Source: Stigmatella aurantiaca DW4/3-1
Lineage (GTDB): Bacteria > Myxococcota > Myxococcia > Myxococcales > Myxococcaceae
Direction of reading: 5' to 3'
DNA: 64,000 nt
Assembly: GCF_000165485.1 (NCBI RefSeq)
Contig: NC_014623.1
Location: 3,987,501-4,051,500, forward strand
Shown piece by piece: positions 54,747 through 63,400 of this stretch. Numbering within the stretch: position 1 is the stretch's first letter; every line of letters begins with the position of its first letter. Made by a program: the position numbers and the translations under genes. The notes under the pieces are model-generated. The model had not been told where the DNA came from. It saw only the letters and a program-made list of their open reading frames with translations, and did not search any database.

Positions 54747-55676
54747 ATGCCCACACAAACTCTCCTCATCGCTGGTGTGGGAGACATCCATGGACGCTTC
54801 CACCGGGTGGAAGAATGGATGGATGGGTTGGGCAAGGCCCGCGGCCGGCCGGTGGACATGGTGTTGGCGGTGGGGGATGTGGAAGCGTTCCGGCGCGCGG
54901 ATGATCAGCGCCGCAAGATGACCAAGCGCCTCATGCCGGCCGAGTTCGCCGAGTACGCGGATGGGCAGCGGCAGATGAAGCGGCCGCTGTACTTCATCGG
55001 CGGCAACAACGAGGACTTCGAGGCGCTGCACGACGCGCAGGATGGCTTGGAGCTGGCCCCTCAGGTGTATTACCTGGGGCGGGCAGGGATCCAGACGTTG
55101 CAGGGGTTGCGCGTGGCGTACCTCTCGGGCATCCACGCGCCGCGCTTCTACGAGCAGCCGCTCAAGCGGCCCCGGGCGCTCGATACGGCGAAGCAGGCGG
55201 GGTATTTCCGCGGGCCCGAGGTGGAGCGGGTCATGCACGTGCGGGACGTGGACATCCTGCTGGTGCACGAGTGGCCGCGCGGCATCGTTCAGCGGGCCCG
55301 GGACGAGAATGTTCCCACCGCGCGGGCCCTGCCGTCGTACTGGATTGGCAATCCCATCACCCGAAGGCTGGCGGACACGCTGCGGCCCAAGTGGATGTTG
55401 TGTGGCCATTCCCACAAGGGGTTCGCGGTGTCGCTGGGCGGAGAGGGCGGGCGGCCGGTGACGCGCATTGCCTGTCTGGATCAGGCGACGCGGCCCGACG
55501 AGGCGGTGTTCTGGCTGGAGTTCGAGGATCGCGAGCCGGTGCGCGGCGGCTGGGGCATCTCCGGAGAGGTGGCCTGGCAGTCCGGGGCCCCGTGGAACCT
55601 CCAGTCGCTTCCCGTGACGGGGCCGCCCATGGCCTCCGCGCAGCCGGAAGGGGACGAGGATCGGGAGATGGGGTAG
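54747..55676 (+). CDS. Metallophosphoesterase resembling lariat-debranching enzyme Dbr1
   Basis: 309 residues. The two-metal site is visible: GDIHG (Asp13, His15), VGDVEAF (Asp44), GGNNED (Asn87) with Asn88 where GNHE normally has the catalytic His, VHEWP (His174) and GHSH (His221, His223). Beyond these general motifs, the spacing and wording follow eukaryotic Dbr1: YFIGGNNED, QVYYLGRAGIQTLQGLRVA, LSGIHA, DVDILLVHEWPRGI and LADTLRPKWMLCGHSHKGFA align with Dbr1's FIGGNHE, YYLGLAGV, ISGIFK, LSHDWP and AHLH stretches. Dbr1 cuts 2'-5' branch points in lariat RNA. Whether this protein does is inference. AAGG lies 6 bases before the ATG. Soluble, no signal peptide. Confidence 0.82.
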   Translation: MPTQTLLIAGVGDIHGRFHRVEEWMDGLGKARGRPVDMVLAVGDVEAFRRADDQRRKMTKRLMPAEFAEYADGQRQMKRPLYFIGGNNEDFEALHDAQDGLELAPQVYYLGRAGIQTLQGLRVAYLSGIHAPRFYEQPLKRPRALDTAKQAGYFRGPEVERVMHVRDVDILLVHEWPRGIVQRARDENVPTARALPSYWIGNPITRRLADTLRPKWMLCGHSHKGFAVSLGGEGGRPVTRIACLDQATRPDEAVFWLEFEDREPVRGGWGISGEVAWQSGAPWNLQSLPVTGPPMASAQPEGDEDREMG

Positions 55677-56105
55677 TCAGTGGGGCGCCGCGAGCAGCTC
55701 CTCCAAGGAGGTGTCCGTGCGGGAGGGCATGGCCGGCTCCTCGCGCGAGACATCCTTGAGTGACACCATGCCCACGAGGTTCTGGTGGCGGTCGAGGACC
55801 GGGAGCCGGGGCAGCCCGTGCTCGGTCATGAGGCGGGCCGCGGTGGCCAACTCGTCGTCCTCGAATGCGTAGCGCGGGGGCCCTTCGCTCAGGATGTCAC
55901 TCACGGGCGTCTGCTGGGGATCGAGCCGCTCCGCGATGGCTTGAAACACGATGTCACGGTCCGTGAGCAGGCCAATCATCTTCTGGACGTGACAGACGGG
56001 AAGGAGTCCAAAGCCCTGTTGCCGCATGTGTTTGGCGGCGTCGGTCAGCGTCTGATCTGGGCGGATGGATGTCACATCCCGGTTCATCACCATGCTCAGT
56101 TTCAT
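55677..56105 (-). CDS. CBS-domain pair protein
   Basis: 142 residues from ATG 56105; the longer frame upstream is non-homologous Pro/Ser-rich sequence. Two CBS repeats: VTSIRPDQTLTDAAKHMRQQ with LPVCHVQKMIGLLTDRDI, and RYAFEDDELATAARLMTEHG with LPVLDRHQNLVGMVSLKDV. CBS pairs bind adenine nucleotides and control partner enzymes. There is no attached output domain. Its stop lies next to the stop of the convergent metallophosphoesterase gene. Confidence 0.92.
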   Translation of the reverse strand: MKLSMVMNRDVTSIRPDQTLTDAAKHMRQQGFGLLPVCHVQKMIGLLTDRDIVFQAIAERLDPQQTPVSDILSEGPPRYAFEDDELATAARLMTEHGLPRLPVLDRHQNLVGMVSLKDVSREEPAMPSRTDTSLEELLAAPH

Positions 56106-56265
56106 CGCGCTGCCCCCCGGAAATGACGATGGCATGAGACAATGGCCACCCAGCCGTGCTGGGACAAGCAGCCATGAAACAAATACACCCCGGCTGTCAG
56201 AGGGAATCCTGTAGGCAACACCGGCCGGCCCCTCGGTCGAGGGGCAGCCTGAGGAGCGACAGGAC

Positions 56266-57147
56266 CTAGAACCGCCCGGAGAGCGCCGCGCCGCGGGGTC
56301 CCCCGGTGACCTGGAGGGACAGCGAGGAGGGGGCCGGGCGGGTCCGCCCGTGGAGCAGCCAGGGCAACGCGATGCCGGAGGCGGTTCCGAGGGCGGCACC
56401 CACGGCCACGTCGGTGAGGTAGTGCTTGCCGGCCCCCATGCGCAGCAGCCCCACGGAAGTGGCCATGGGCAGGCCCACCGCCCAGATCCATTGCCGGTGG
56501 GGATAGCCGCGCAGATGGGCCACGGTGCCCGCGGACACCACCAGCGAGAAGGCCATGCTGGTGTGGCCGCTGTAGAACGAGAGGTTGTTGTCGGCAGGGT
56601 GGTCCGTGAGGGGTTTCTGAGCCTCGGGCAGGACGTGGACGAAGGGCCGCTCCCGGCCCGCGATGAACTTCGTGGTCTGGTTGACCAAGGAGCTCAGCAG
56701 CACCGTCTCGACGAGGATGCCCGCGTCCTGAAAGAAGATGTCCGGGGATGCTCCCGCATTCCGGGAGAGGGCGTATTGCGCGCCCAACGTCCCCAGGGGC
56801 AGCACGCCGAAGCCCACGAGGTTGCTCCAGGTGCCCGCGGTGCCACGCCGTTTTCCGGTGGAGCCCGTGATGCCTCGGCCCCAGCGATCCAGCCGGTTGA
56901 GCGTTTCCGTGCCATCCGGCGCCCGGTCGCACCAGCGGCACGTCGCGGGGGCCAGGTCTTCCTTGAAGAACACCTCGCTGCCCACCAGCAGCACCGCGGC
57001 CGTGCCGATGAGGGCCCCGTCCCGTTTCCCGTCGAAGCGCAGCGCGTGAAATCGCGGCGCCTGCTCGGCTGGGGCCCGGGCTTCCTGCGCCATGGGGAGC
57101 GCGGTAAGCAGGGGAACGGCCACCAGAATGAAATGTGGGAAGGACAC
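56266..57147 (-). CDS. PAP2-family membrane phosphatase
   Basis: 293 residues with signal peptide (FILVAVPLLTALPMAQ) and four to five later helices. The tripartite acid-phosphatase motif is complete: KFIAGRERPF, SFYSGHTSMAFSL and LRMGAGKHYLTDV, with His nucleophile and acid/base His. It has a CRWC pair in an early loop. PAP2 enzymes remove phosphate from lipid phosphates such as undecaprenyl pyrophosphate or phosphatidate. Specific substrate unknown. Confidence 0.9.
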   Translation of the reverse strand: MSFPHFILVAVPLLTALPMAQEARAPAEQAPRFHALRFDGKRDGALIGTAAVLLVGSEVFFKEDLAPATCRWCDRAPDGTETLNRLDRWGRGITGSTGKRRGTAGTWSNLVGFGVLPLGTLGAQYALSRNAGASPDIFFQDAGILVETVLLSSLVNQTTKFIAGRERPFVHVLPEAQKPLTDHPADNNLSFYSGHTSMAFSLVVSAGTVAHLRGYPHRQWIWAVGLPMATSVGLLRMGAGKHYLTDVAVGAALGTASGIALPWLLHGRTRPAPSSLSLQVTGGPRGAALSGRF

Positions 57148-57196
57148 GAACAGAGCATAAACGGGGGCCTTCCGAGCGTTCTACACTCCACTCCGA

Positions 57197-60100
57197 ATGA
57201 CCCGTTCCGGCCGCACCCTCCAGGTCTTCCCCGACGCCCACCGGCGCCAGCAAGTGCTGCGCGCCACACGGGAAAGCCACGGCTTCGTGCTGGGAACGGG
57301 TTGTCTCACCTGGGACGAATTCGTGGACGCGCTGGGTGGCGCGCGGGCGCTGAAGCGCCGGCCGTGTCCGCCCTTGGCCGCGCGCGCGGTGATGGCCGCG
57401 TTGGCCCAGGGGCTGGGGGAAACGCCCTTTGGCGGCTTCATTCAGGAGCCGGCCTTCGCCCGCGCCGCGCTGGAGCTCGTGCTCGACATGAAGGCGGGCC
57501 GGTTGACGCCGCGGGAACTTCAGGACGCCGCGGAGGTCCTTCCGCAAGAGCGCCGTTCCCGGCTCCGGGTGCTCGCCCGGCTGTATGACGCGTACGCCAA
57601 GCGCATGGAGGCGTTGGGGCTCGCGGACCGGGAGGATGTGCTGCGCGGCTCGCTTCAGGCGCTGAAGGCGGGCCGGTGGCCCTCGGCCTGGGAGGGGGTG
57701 GACACGCTCGTGCTGCACGGGCTGTACGATGTCCGGCCCTCCGTGCTGGAGCTGCTCCTGGCGCTGGCGGAGCTCTGCGAGAAGCGCCAGGTGGCCCTGC
57801 GCGTGGAGACGCCCGTGGGCGGTTCTCCCGTGGCGGACGCGGCGCTGGCGGCCCTCTTCCGGGCCTTCGAGAACCGGGGGGAGACCCTGGGGCACGTGGA
57901 CCTCTTCAAGGCGGATCTGACCTTCGAGGCCCGTCCTTTGGCCGAGCTGGGGCGGCACCTCTTCTCGGAGGAGGTGGCCCGGGGGGCGCTGGAGACCCCG
58001 GTGGAGGCCTTGCGGATGTGGAGCGTGGGCTCGGCCCAGGACGAGGCCCGGCAGATTGCCCGGGACGTGCGGCGGCTGGTGGCCGAAGGGGTTGAGCCGG
58101 GCCGGATCGCCGTGGCCTGGCGGGAGCCGGGCCCGGAGGCGCGGTGGCTGGCCGAGGCGCTGGGTGAGCTGGGCGTTCCGGTGCGGCTGCCTTCGGGCGA
58201 GCCGCTCGCGCTGGCGGGCCCGGTGCGCCTGGCGCTGGACCTGCCGTTGCTGGCTGAGGATGGGTTTCCCGCGGAGCGCGTGGCGGAGCTGGTGGCGAGC
58301 CGGTATGCGCCTACCCTGTCTCGCGGCGCGCCCGAGGCCCCCGCGACGCTCTTGACCCTGGCGGCGGTGCGGGATGACCGGCTGGGCGCTTCCCGGGGAC
58401 GCGGTGCCTATGACGTGCGGCTGGAGGGGCTGGCCCGGCGCATGGTGGCGGCCCGCGATGAGAAGGCGAACGCCGTGCGGCTGCTGCGAGAGCGCTGCCT
58501 GCGGCTGATGGAGGAGTGCCGCCGCATTCCGGAGACGGGCAGCGCGCTGGAGCTGCTCGGTGCGTGGTGGCAGGCCGTGAGGCAGCTCGGCCTGATGGAT
58601 TCAGAAGGGGAGCTGGAGCCCCTGCGGGATGGCGCCCTGGGCTTGCTGGGGCTGAAGGCCCGGGCGAGGGACGATGCCGCGCGCCAGGCCCTCGGCCTTC
58701 GGGTGGCGGAGCTGGAGCGGGGGCTGCGCCGGGTGGAGGGAGGGCCGAGGCTCTCGCGGCGCACCTTTGGCCGGTGGCTCGTGGACGCGATGCGGGATGT
58801 CTCCCTGCCGCCGGGAGGGCCTTCCTCTGGGGCCGTGGAGGTGCTGGACATCCGCGAGTTGGCGGGGCGGACGTTCGGCCACCTCTTCCTGGCGGGGATG
58901 ACGGAGGGCCGCTTCCCGGGGCACGAGGCGCCCAACCCCCTGCTCGGGGACGCCGACCGCGTGGAGCTCAACAAACACCTGGAGCGGGACGTCTTCCGGC
59001 TCACCGGCGGTGAGTTCGAGGAGCGCGCGCCCTGGCGCCTCACCGAGGACCGGCTGCTCTTCGCCAGCGTGCTGGTGGCGGCGGAGGAGCAGGTGAGCCT
59101 GTCGTTCGCGGTGGCGGGGGTGGGCGGGCAGGAGCAGGTGCCATCCGCCTTTCTGGAGGAGGTGCGGCGGCTCACGGGCAGGAACTGGGAGGCCCGCGCG
59201 CTGATGGCCGTGCCGCCGCTCGACGACGTGCTCACGGAGCCAGAGCTTCGCCAGCGCGTGGCCCTGGAGACGATGGCGTCCGCGCGGCTGCGCGTCACCG
59301 AGCCGGACATGGCGGAGCCCTTGTTGCGCCGCCACTTCGCGGGGGAGGCGTGGTACGCCGAAGCGCGGGAGCTGGCGCGCGTGGAGCTCGAACGCCTGCA
59401 CTTCTTCAGCGATCCGGCCCACCGCGTGGGGCCTCACACGGGACACGTCGTGGGCCCGGGCCTGCCCGAGGCGCTTCGGGAGACCTTCCGCTTCGACGAG
59501 ACCCGGCCGCTGTCGGCGTCGGCGCTGGCCCGCTTCGGCAACTGTGGCTTCCAGGGCTTCTTGACGTATGGGCTGAAGGTGGCCGAGCCGGAGCAGCCGG
59601 GCGAGGAATTCGACGCGCGGGGGCGCGGCACTTTCTGGCACCGCGTGGTGGAGGAGGTGTTCCGGCGGCTCCGGGAGAAGGGGCTGCTCGGCAAGGGCCT
59701 GGAGGAGATCCCCGAGGAGGTGCTCACCGCCGCGGTCGCCGAGGCGGTGCGCTCCTTCGAGCAGCGCCACCACGTGGGGCATCCCGAACTGTGGAAGCTC
59801 GCGAAGGAGCGCGCCCGGGCCATGGCGCGGCGCATCCTCGCGGACGAGCGCCGGGGGCTGCCCTTCGAGCGCTACATGCCGGAGGACTTCGAGCTGAAGT
59901 TCGGCCCCGAGGCGCTCCGGGACACGTGGAAGCAGGTGTCGCTGGCGGCGGGCCAGGAGGCCATCCACTTCGAGGGGAAGATCGACCGGCTGGATCAGCG
60001 CGCGGGCGACGTGGGCGTCATCGACTACAAGTCCGGGCGCCTGGACAAGCGGGAGCTGAAGGAGAAGCTGCTGTCATCGGATTTCCAGCTCCCGCTCTAC

Positions 60101-60412
60101 CTCTATGCGGCGCGTGCCAGCGGCCACCGGGAGGCCCGGAACGCGGCGTGGTTCTCGCTGCGCACGGGGACGACGCTGCACCTGTCCGAGCTGCTGTCCC
60201 CGGAAGAGATCGACGACATGCTGGCCACGGAGCCGTCCGTCCGGGCCCGGCTGGCGCAGGAGGAGAAGCCCAACCTGGCGAACGCGGTGGAGCGCCTGGT
60301 GACCACGGCCCGTGAGGGCCAGTTCGCGATGCGCCCGAAGGACTGTGGCAGCTGCGGGTTTCGCGCGGTCTGCCGCATCACCGAGCGGCGGCTGGTGGAG
60401 GAGAGCGCGTGA
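57197..60412 (+). CDS. AddB-like PD-(D/E)XK exonuclease subunit
   Basis: 1071 residues. The N-terminal two-thirds are a UvrD-like fold that lacks a Walker A, as in AddB/RexB proteins. The C-terminal nuclease begins SASALARFGNCGFQGFLTYG and has FEGKIDRLD (Asp930) and VIDYKSGR (Asp943, Lys945), so its catalytic residues are intact. Four cysteines (one in FGNCGF, three in DCGSCGFRAVC near the end) match the AddB-type [4Fe-4S] staple. It pairs with the helicase gene that overlaps it by 4 bases to resect double-strand breaks for RecA. The start is the ATG at 57197, 49 bases from the divergent PAP2 gene. Confidence 0.88.
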   Translation: MTRSGRTLQVFPDAHRRQQVLRATRESHGFVLGTGCLTWDEFVDALGGARALKRRPCPPLAARAVMAALAQGLGETPFGGFIQEPAFARAALELVLDMKAGRLTPRELQDAAEVLPQERRSRLRVLARLYDAYAKRMEALGLADREDVLRGSLQALKAGRWPSAWEGVDTLVLHGLYDVRPSVLELLLALAELCEKRQVALRVETPVGGSPVADAALAALFRAFENRGETLGHVDLFKADLTFEARPLAELGRHLFSEEVARGALETPVEALRMWSVGSAQDEARQIARDVRRLVAEGVEPGRIAVAWREPGPEARWLAEALGELGVPVRLPSGEPLALAGPVRLALDLPLLAEDGFPAERVAELVASRYAPTLSRGAPEAPATLLTLAAVRDDRLGASRGRGAYDVRLEGLARRMVAARDEKANAVRLLRERCLRLMEECRRIPETGSALELLGAWWQAVRQLGLMDSEGELEPLRDGALGLLGLKARARDDAARQALGLRVAELERGLRRVEGGPRLSRRTFGRWLVDAMRDVSLPPGGPSSGAVEVLDIRELAGRTFGHLFLAGMTEGRFPGHEAPNPLLGDADRVELNKHLERDVFRLTGGEFEERAPWRLTEDRLLFASVLVAAEEQVSLSFAVAGVGGQEQVPSAFLEEVRRLTGRNWEARALMAVPPLDDVLTEPELRQRVALETMASARLRVTEPDMAEPLLRRHFAGEAWYAEARELARVELERLHFFSDPAHRVGPHTGHVVGPGLPEALRETFRFDETRPLSASALARFGNCGFQGFLTYGLKVAEPEQPGEEFDARGRGTFWHRVVEEVFRRLREKGLLGKGLEEIPEEVLTAAVAEAVRSFEQRHHVGHPELWKLAKERARAMARRILADERRGLPFERYMPEDFELKFGPEALRDTWKQVSLAAGQEAIHFEGKIDRLDQRAGDVGVIDYKSGRLDKRELKEKLLSSDFQLPLYLYAARASGHREARNAAWFSLRTGTTLHLSELLSPEEIDDMLATEPSVRARLAQEEKPNLANAVERLVTTAREGQFAMRPKDCGSCGFRAVCRITERRLVEESA

Positions 60413-63400
60413 GCGACGCGTCTCCGCTGGCCCTGGAGCGAAACCTCGCCCTGCTGGCGGGCGCGGGCGCGGGCAAGACGTACAGCCTGGTGACGATGGT
60501 GCTGCACCTGCTGGCGGGGGCGCGGGAAGCCGCCCCGGCGCTCCGGCCCGCGAAGCTGTGCATGTTGACCTTCACCGACAAGGCGGCGGCGGAGATGCGG
60601 GCCCGCACCCGCTCGCGCCTGGACGCACTGGCCCAGGCCGAGGCGAAGGAGCCGGAGCTGCGCGCCTCGCTGGAGCGGCTGGACCGCCCCTTTCCCGCCC
60701 AGGATGCCTGGCGGGCGATGCGCGAGGAGCTGGGCTCGGCCACGCTGGGCACCTTCCACTCGCTTTGTGGACAGCTCTTGCGCCGTGCGCCCCCGGGCCT
60801 GGGGATCGATCCGTCCTTCGAGGTGCTCGACGAGTTGGAGGCGAGCAATCTGGTGCAGGACGTGTGCGAGCGCGTGGTGCTGGACGCGCTGGAGGCGGGC
60901 GATGCGCGGGTGAGCGAGCTGTGCCAGGAGCTGACCTTCTCGGGCTCTGGCTTCGCCGACGGCCTCGTGGCCTCGCTGCGGCAGGTGTACGCCAAGCTGC
61001 GCGAGGAGGGGCTCCGGGCCGAGACCGCGGCCGTCTCGAACATCGAGGAGGCCCGCGCCGGACTGGAAGCCCTCTTCGCCGAGAGCCTGACGCTGTGTGC
61101 GTCGGCGAGGGAGCTGGATGCCAAGGGCGAGTGGCGCCTGCTGCGCGAGGCCTGCGAGCGGGCGCTGGAGGGGATGACGCCGGAGAACCTCTTCACGGCG
61201 GACCGGTTGCCCGCGCTCAAGGCCGCGTTCATGGCGGATGGCCGCAACTTCGCGCGGCTGAGCAAGGGGGCGGCGAGCCCCATCCGGGCGCTGTACTGGC
61301 GGATCTTCGGCAAGAGCGATGGCTCGGTGATACGGCTGGAGGACGCGTTCGCGGCCTGGCGCACGGCGCCCTTTGAAGTCACCTTCCGGAATCTGCTCGG
61401 CCAGGTCGAGGTGCGCCACGAGACCGAGTTCACCCGCCGCAACGTCTTCGACTTCACCGCGCTGCTCGTGAAGGCGAGGGATCTGTTGAGGGACCACCCC
61501 GCCTTCCGCCGTCAGGTGCAGGAGCGGATGGGGGCGCTGCTGGTGGACGAGTTCCAGGACACCAACCGGCTTCAGCTCGAGCTGGTGCTGCTGCTGTCCG
61601 AGCAGCGCGAGGGAGGGCCCCGGGCCCTGCGTCCGGACGAGGATCTCCGCGCCACGCTTCCGCTGGAGCCCGCGTTCCTGTGCGCGGTGGGCGATCGCAA
61701 GCAGTCCATCTACGAGTTCCGGGGCGCCGATGTCTCTGTCTTCGCGCTGCTGGCGGAGAAGATGGTCGCCGAGGGAGGAGCGAAGGGCTTTCTCCAGGAC
61801 AACCGCCGCTCCGTGCCGGCGCTGCTGGACTTCTTCAACCGGGCCTTCGCGGGCGTGCTGGTGGCGAGTGATCCGCCCCGTCCCTACGAGGTGGAGTACG
61901 TCCCGAAGGAAGACGACCTGTCGCCGGTGCGACCCGCGCTCTCCGAGGAGCCCGCGGTGGAGCGGCTGCTCATTGGAGAGGCGGAGACCGCGGCGGAGGC
62001 GCGGGAGCGCGATGCCAACGCGGTGGCCCATCGGCTGCGCCTGATGTTGGCTCCGGGCGCGGCCCCTTGCGTGGCGCATGAGGATGGTCAGCGCCTGCGC
62101 CCCGCGCGAGGCGGGGACGTGGCCATTCTCCTGCGAACCTTCACCCACCTGGAGGTGTACCGGCAGGCGCTCATCCGCCATGGCGTGCCGCACCGGGTGC
62201 TGCGCGGGCGCGGCTTCTACGGGGCCCAGGAGGTGCTGGATCTGGCCTCGTTGCTGGCGCTGCTGGCCGATCCAGACGACTCCCTCGCACTGGCGGCGGT
62301 CCTGCGTTCGCCCTTGGTAGGGCTGTCGGACGCCTCCCTGTTCCGATTGTCGTCGGGCGATCAGGGCTTGTCGCTGGCTGGGGTGTTGCAAAAGGATCTG
62401 GCCGCGTGCGAGTTGGCCCCCAACGAGCGGTTGCGGCTGGAACGGTTCCTGACGGCGCTCCCTTCGCTGCGGCGTGAGCGGGACCGGCTCGGCGTGAAGG
62501 CCTTGCTTCAAGTGGCCATGAACATCACGGGCTACCGCGAGGCCATGGCGGGCACCCCGTACGCGGAGCAGGCCAGCGCCAACATCGACAAGTTGCTGGC
62601 GCTCGCGGGCCGGCGCGACGAACGGGGCACGGGCGGGTGCGTGGCGTTCGCCCGGGAACTGCGGATGCTCGTCGAGTCGGAGCCCACCGAGGCGCAAGCG
62701 GACTTGCTGGACGCAGGGGACCCTCGCGCGGTGCAGTTGCTCACCATTCACCGGGCCAAGGGGCTCGAGTGGCCCGTGGTGGTGGTACCGGGGCTCGGCG
62801 GAAAGCGGCGCTCCGAGAGCGCCCGGGTCCACTTCGAGCGGATCCACGGGCTGGTTTTGCGGCCGTGGTTGCCGGACACCCTGGAGAGCTTCAGCTCAGG
62901 CCGCTTCGAGGCGGTGAAGGACGAACTGGATGCGCGAGGGTTGGCGGAATACCGGCGCTTGCTCTACGTGGCGCTGACCCGGGCCCGGGACGTGTTGCTG
63001 CTGTCGGGCACGGCGGAGAAGCGGGTCCCCTTGTCCTGGTGGACGATGATCGATGGGCGCCTGGGAACGGACGCGGCGCTGCGGGCCCGTGTCCGGGACG
63101 TGGAGGCCGCGGCCTTGCCCCCACCTGCGGATCCACTGCCCCCGGACGCAAAGGCGCTCGTGGAGGCGGAAGCACGGGTAGAGGCCGCCCTCCAGCGCGT
63201 TCGCGGGAGCACGGCCGTCCGGGAGCCGGTGTCCGCCGTGGCCTCGGCCGAGGCACTCCAGGACTTCATCATCTGCCCGAGGCGCTACCGTTACATCCAC
63301 CAGCTCGGGCTGACCGGCCATCGCCCTTGGGAGCTCCCGGCGAAGAGCAGGCCGATTTGGGTGGAAGCCGGGGCTTGGGTGGAAACCCAGGGAGCGCCCC

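Noticed and set aside
54607-57200. Retron (reverse transcriptase and msDNA) next to the debranching-like gene
   Set aside because: No reverse transcriptase motif or msr-msd-like inverted structure is visible in the window; any link to msDNA is hypothetical.
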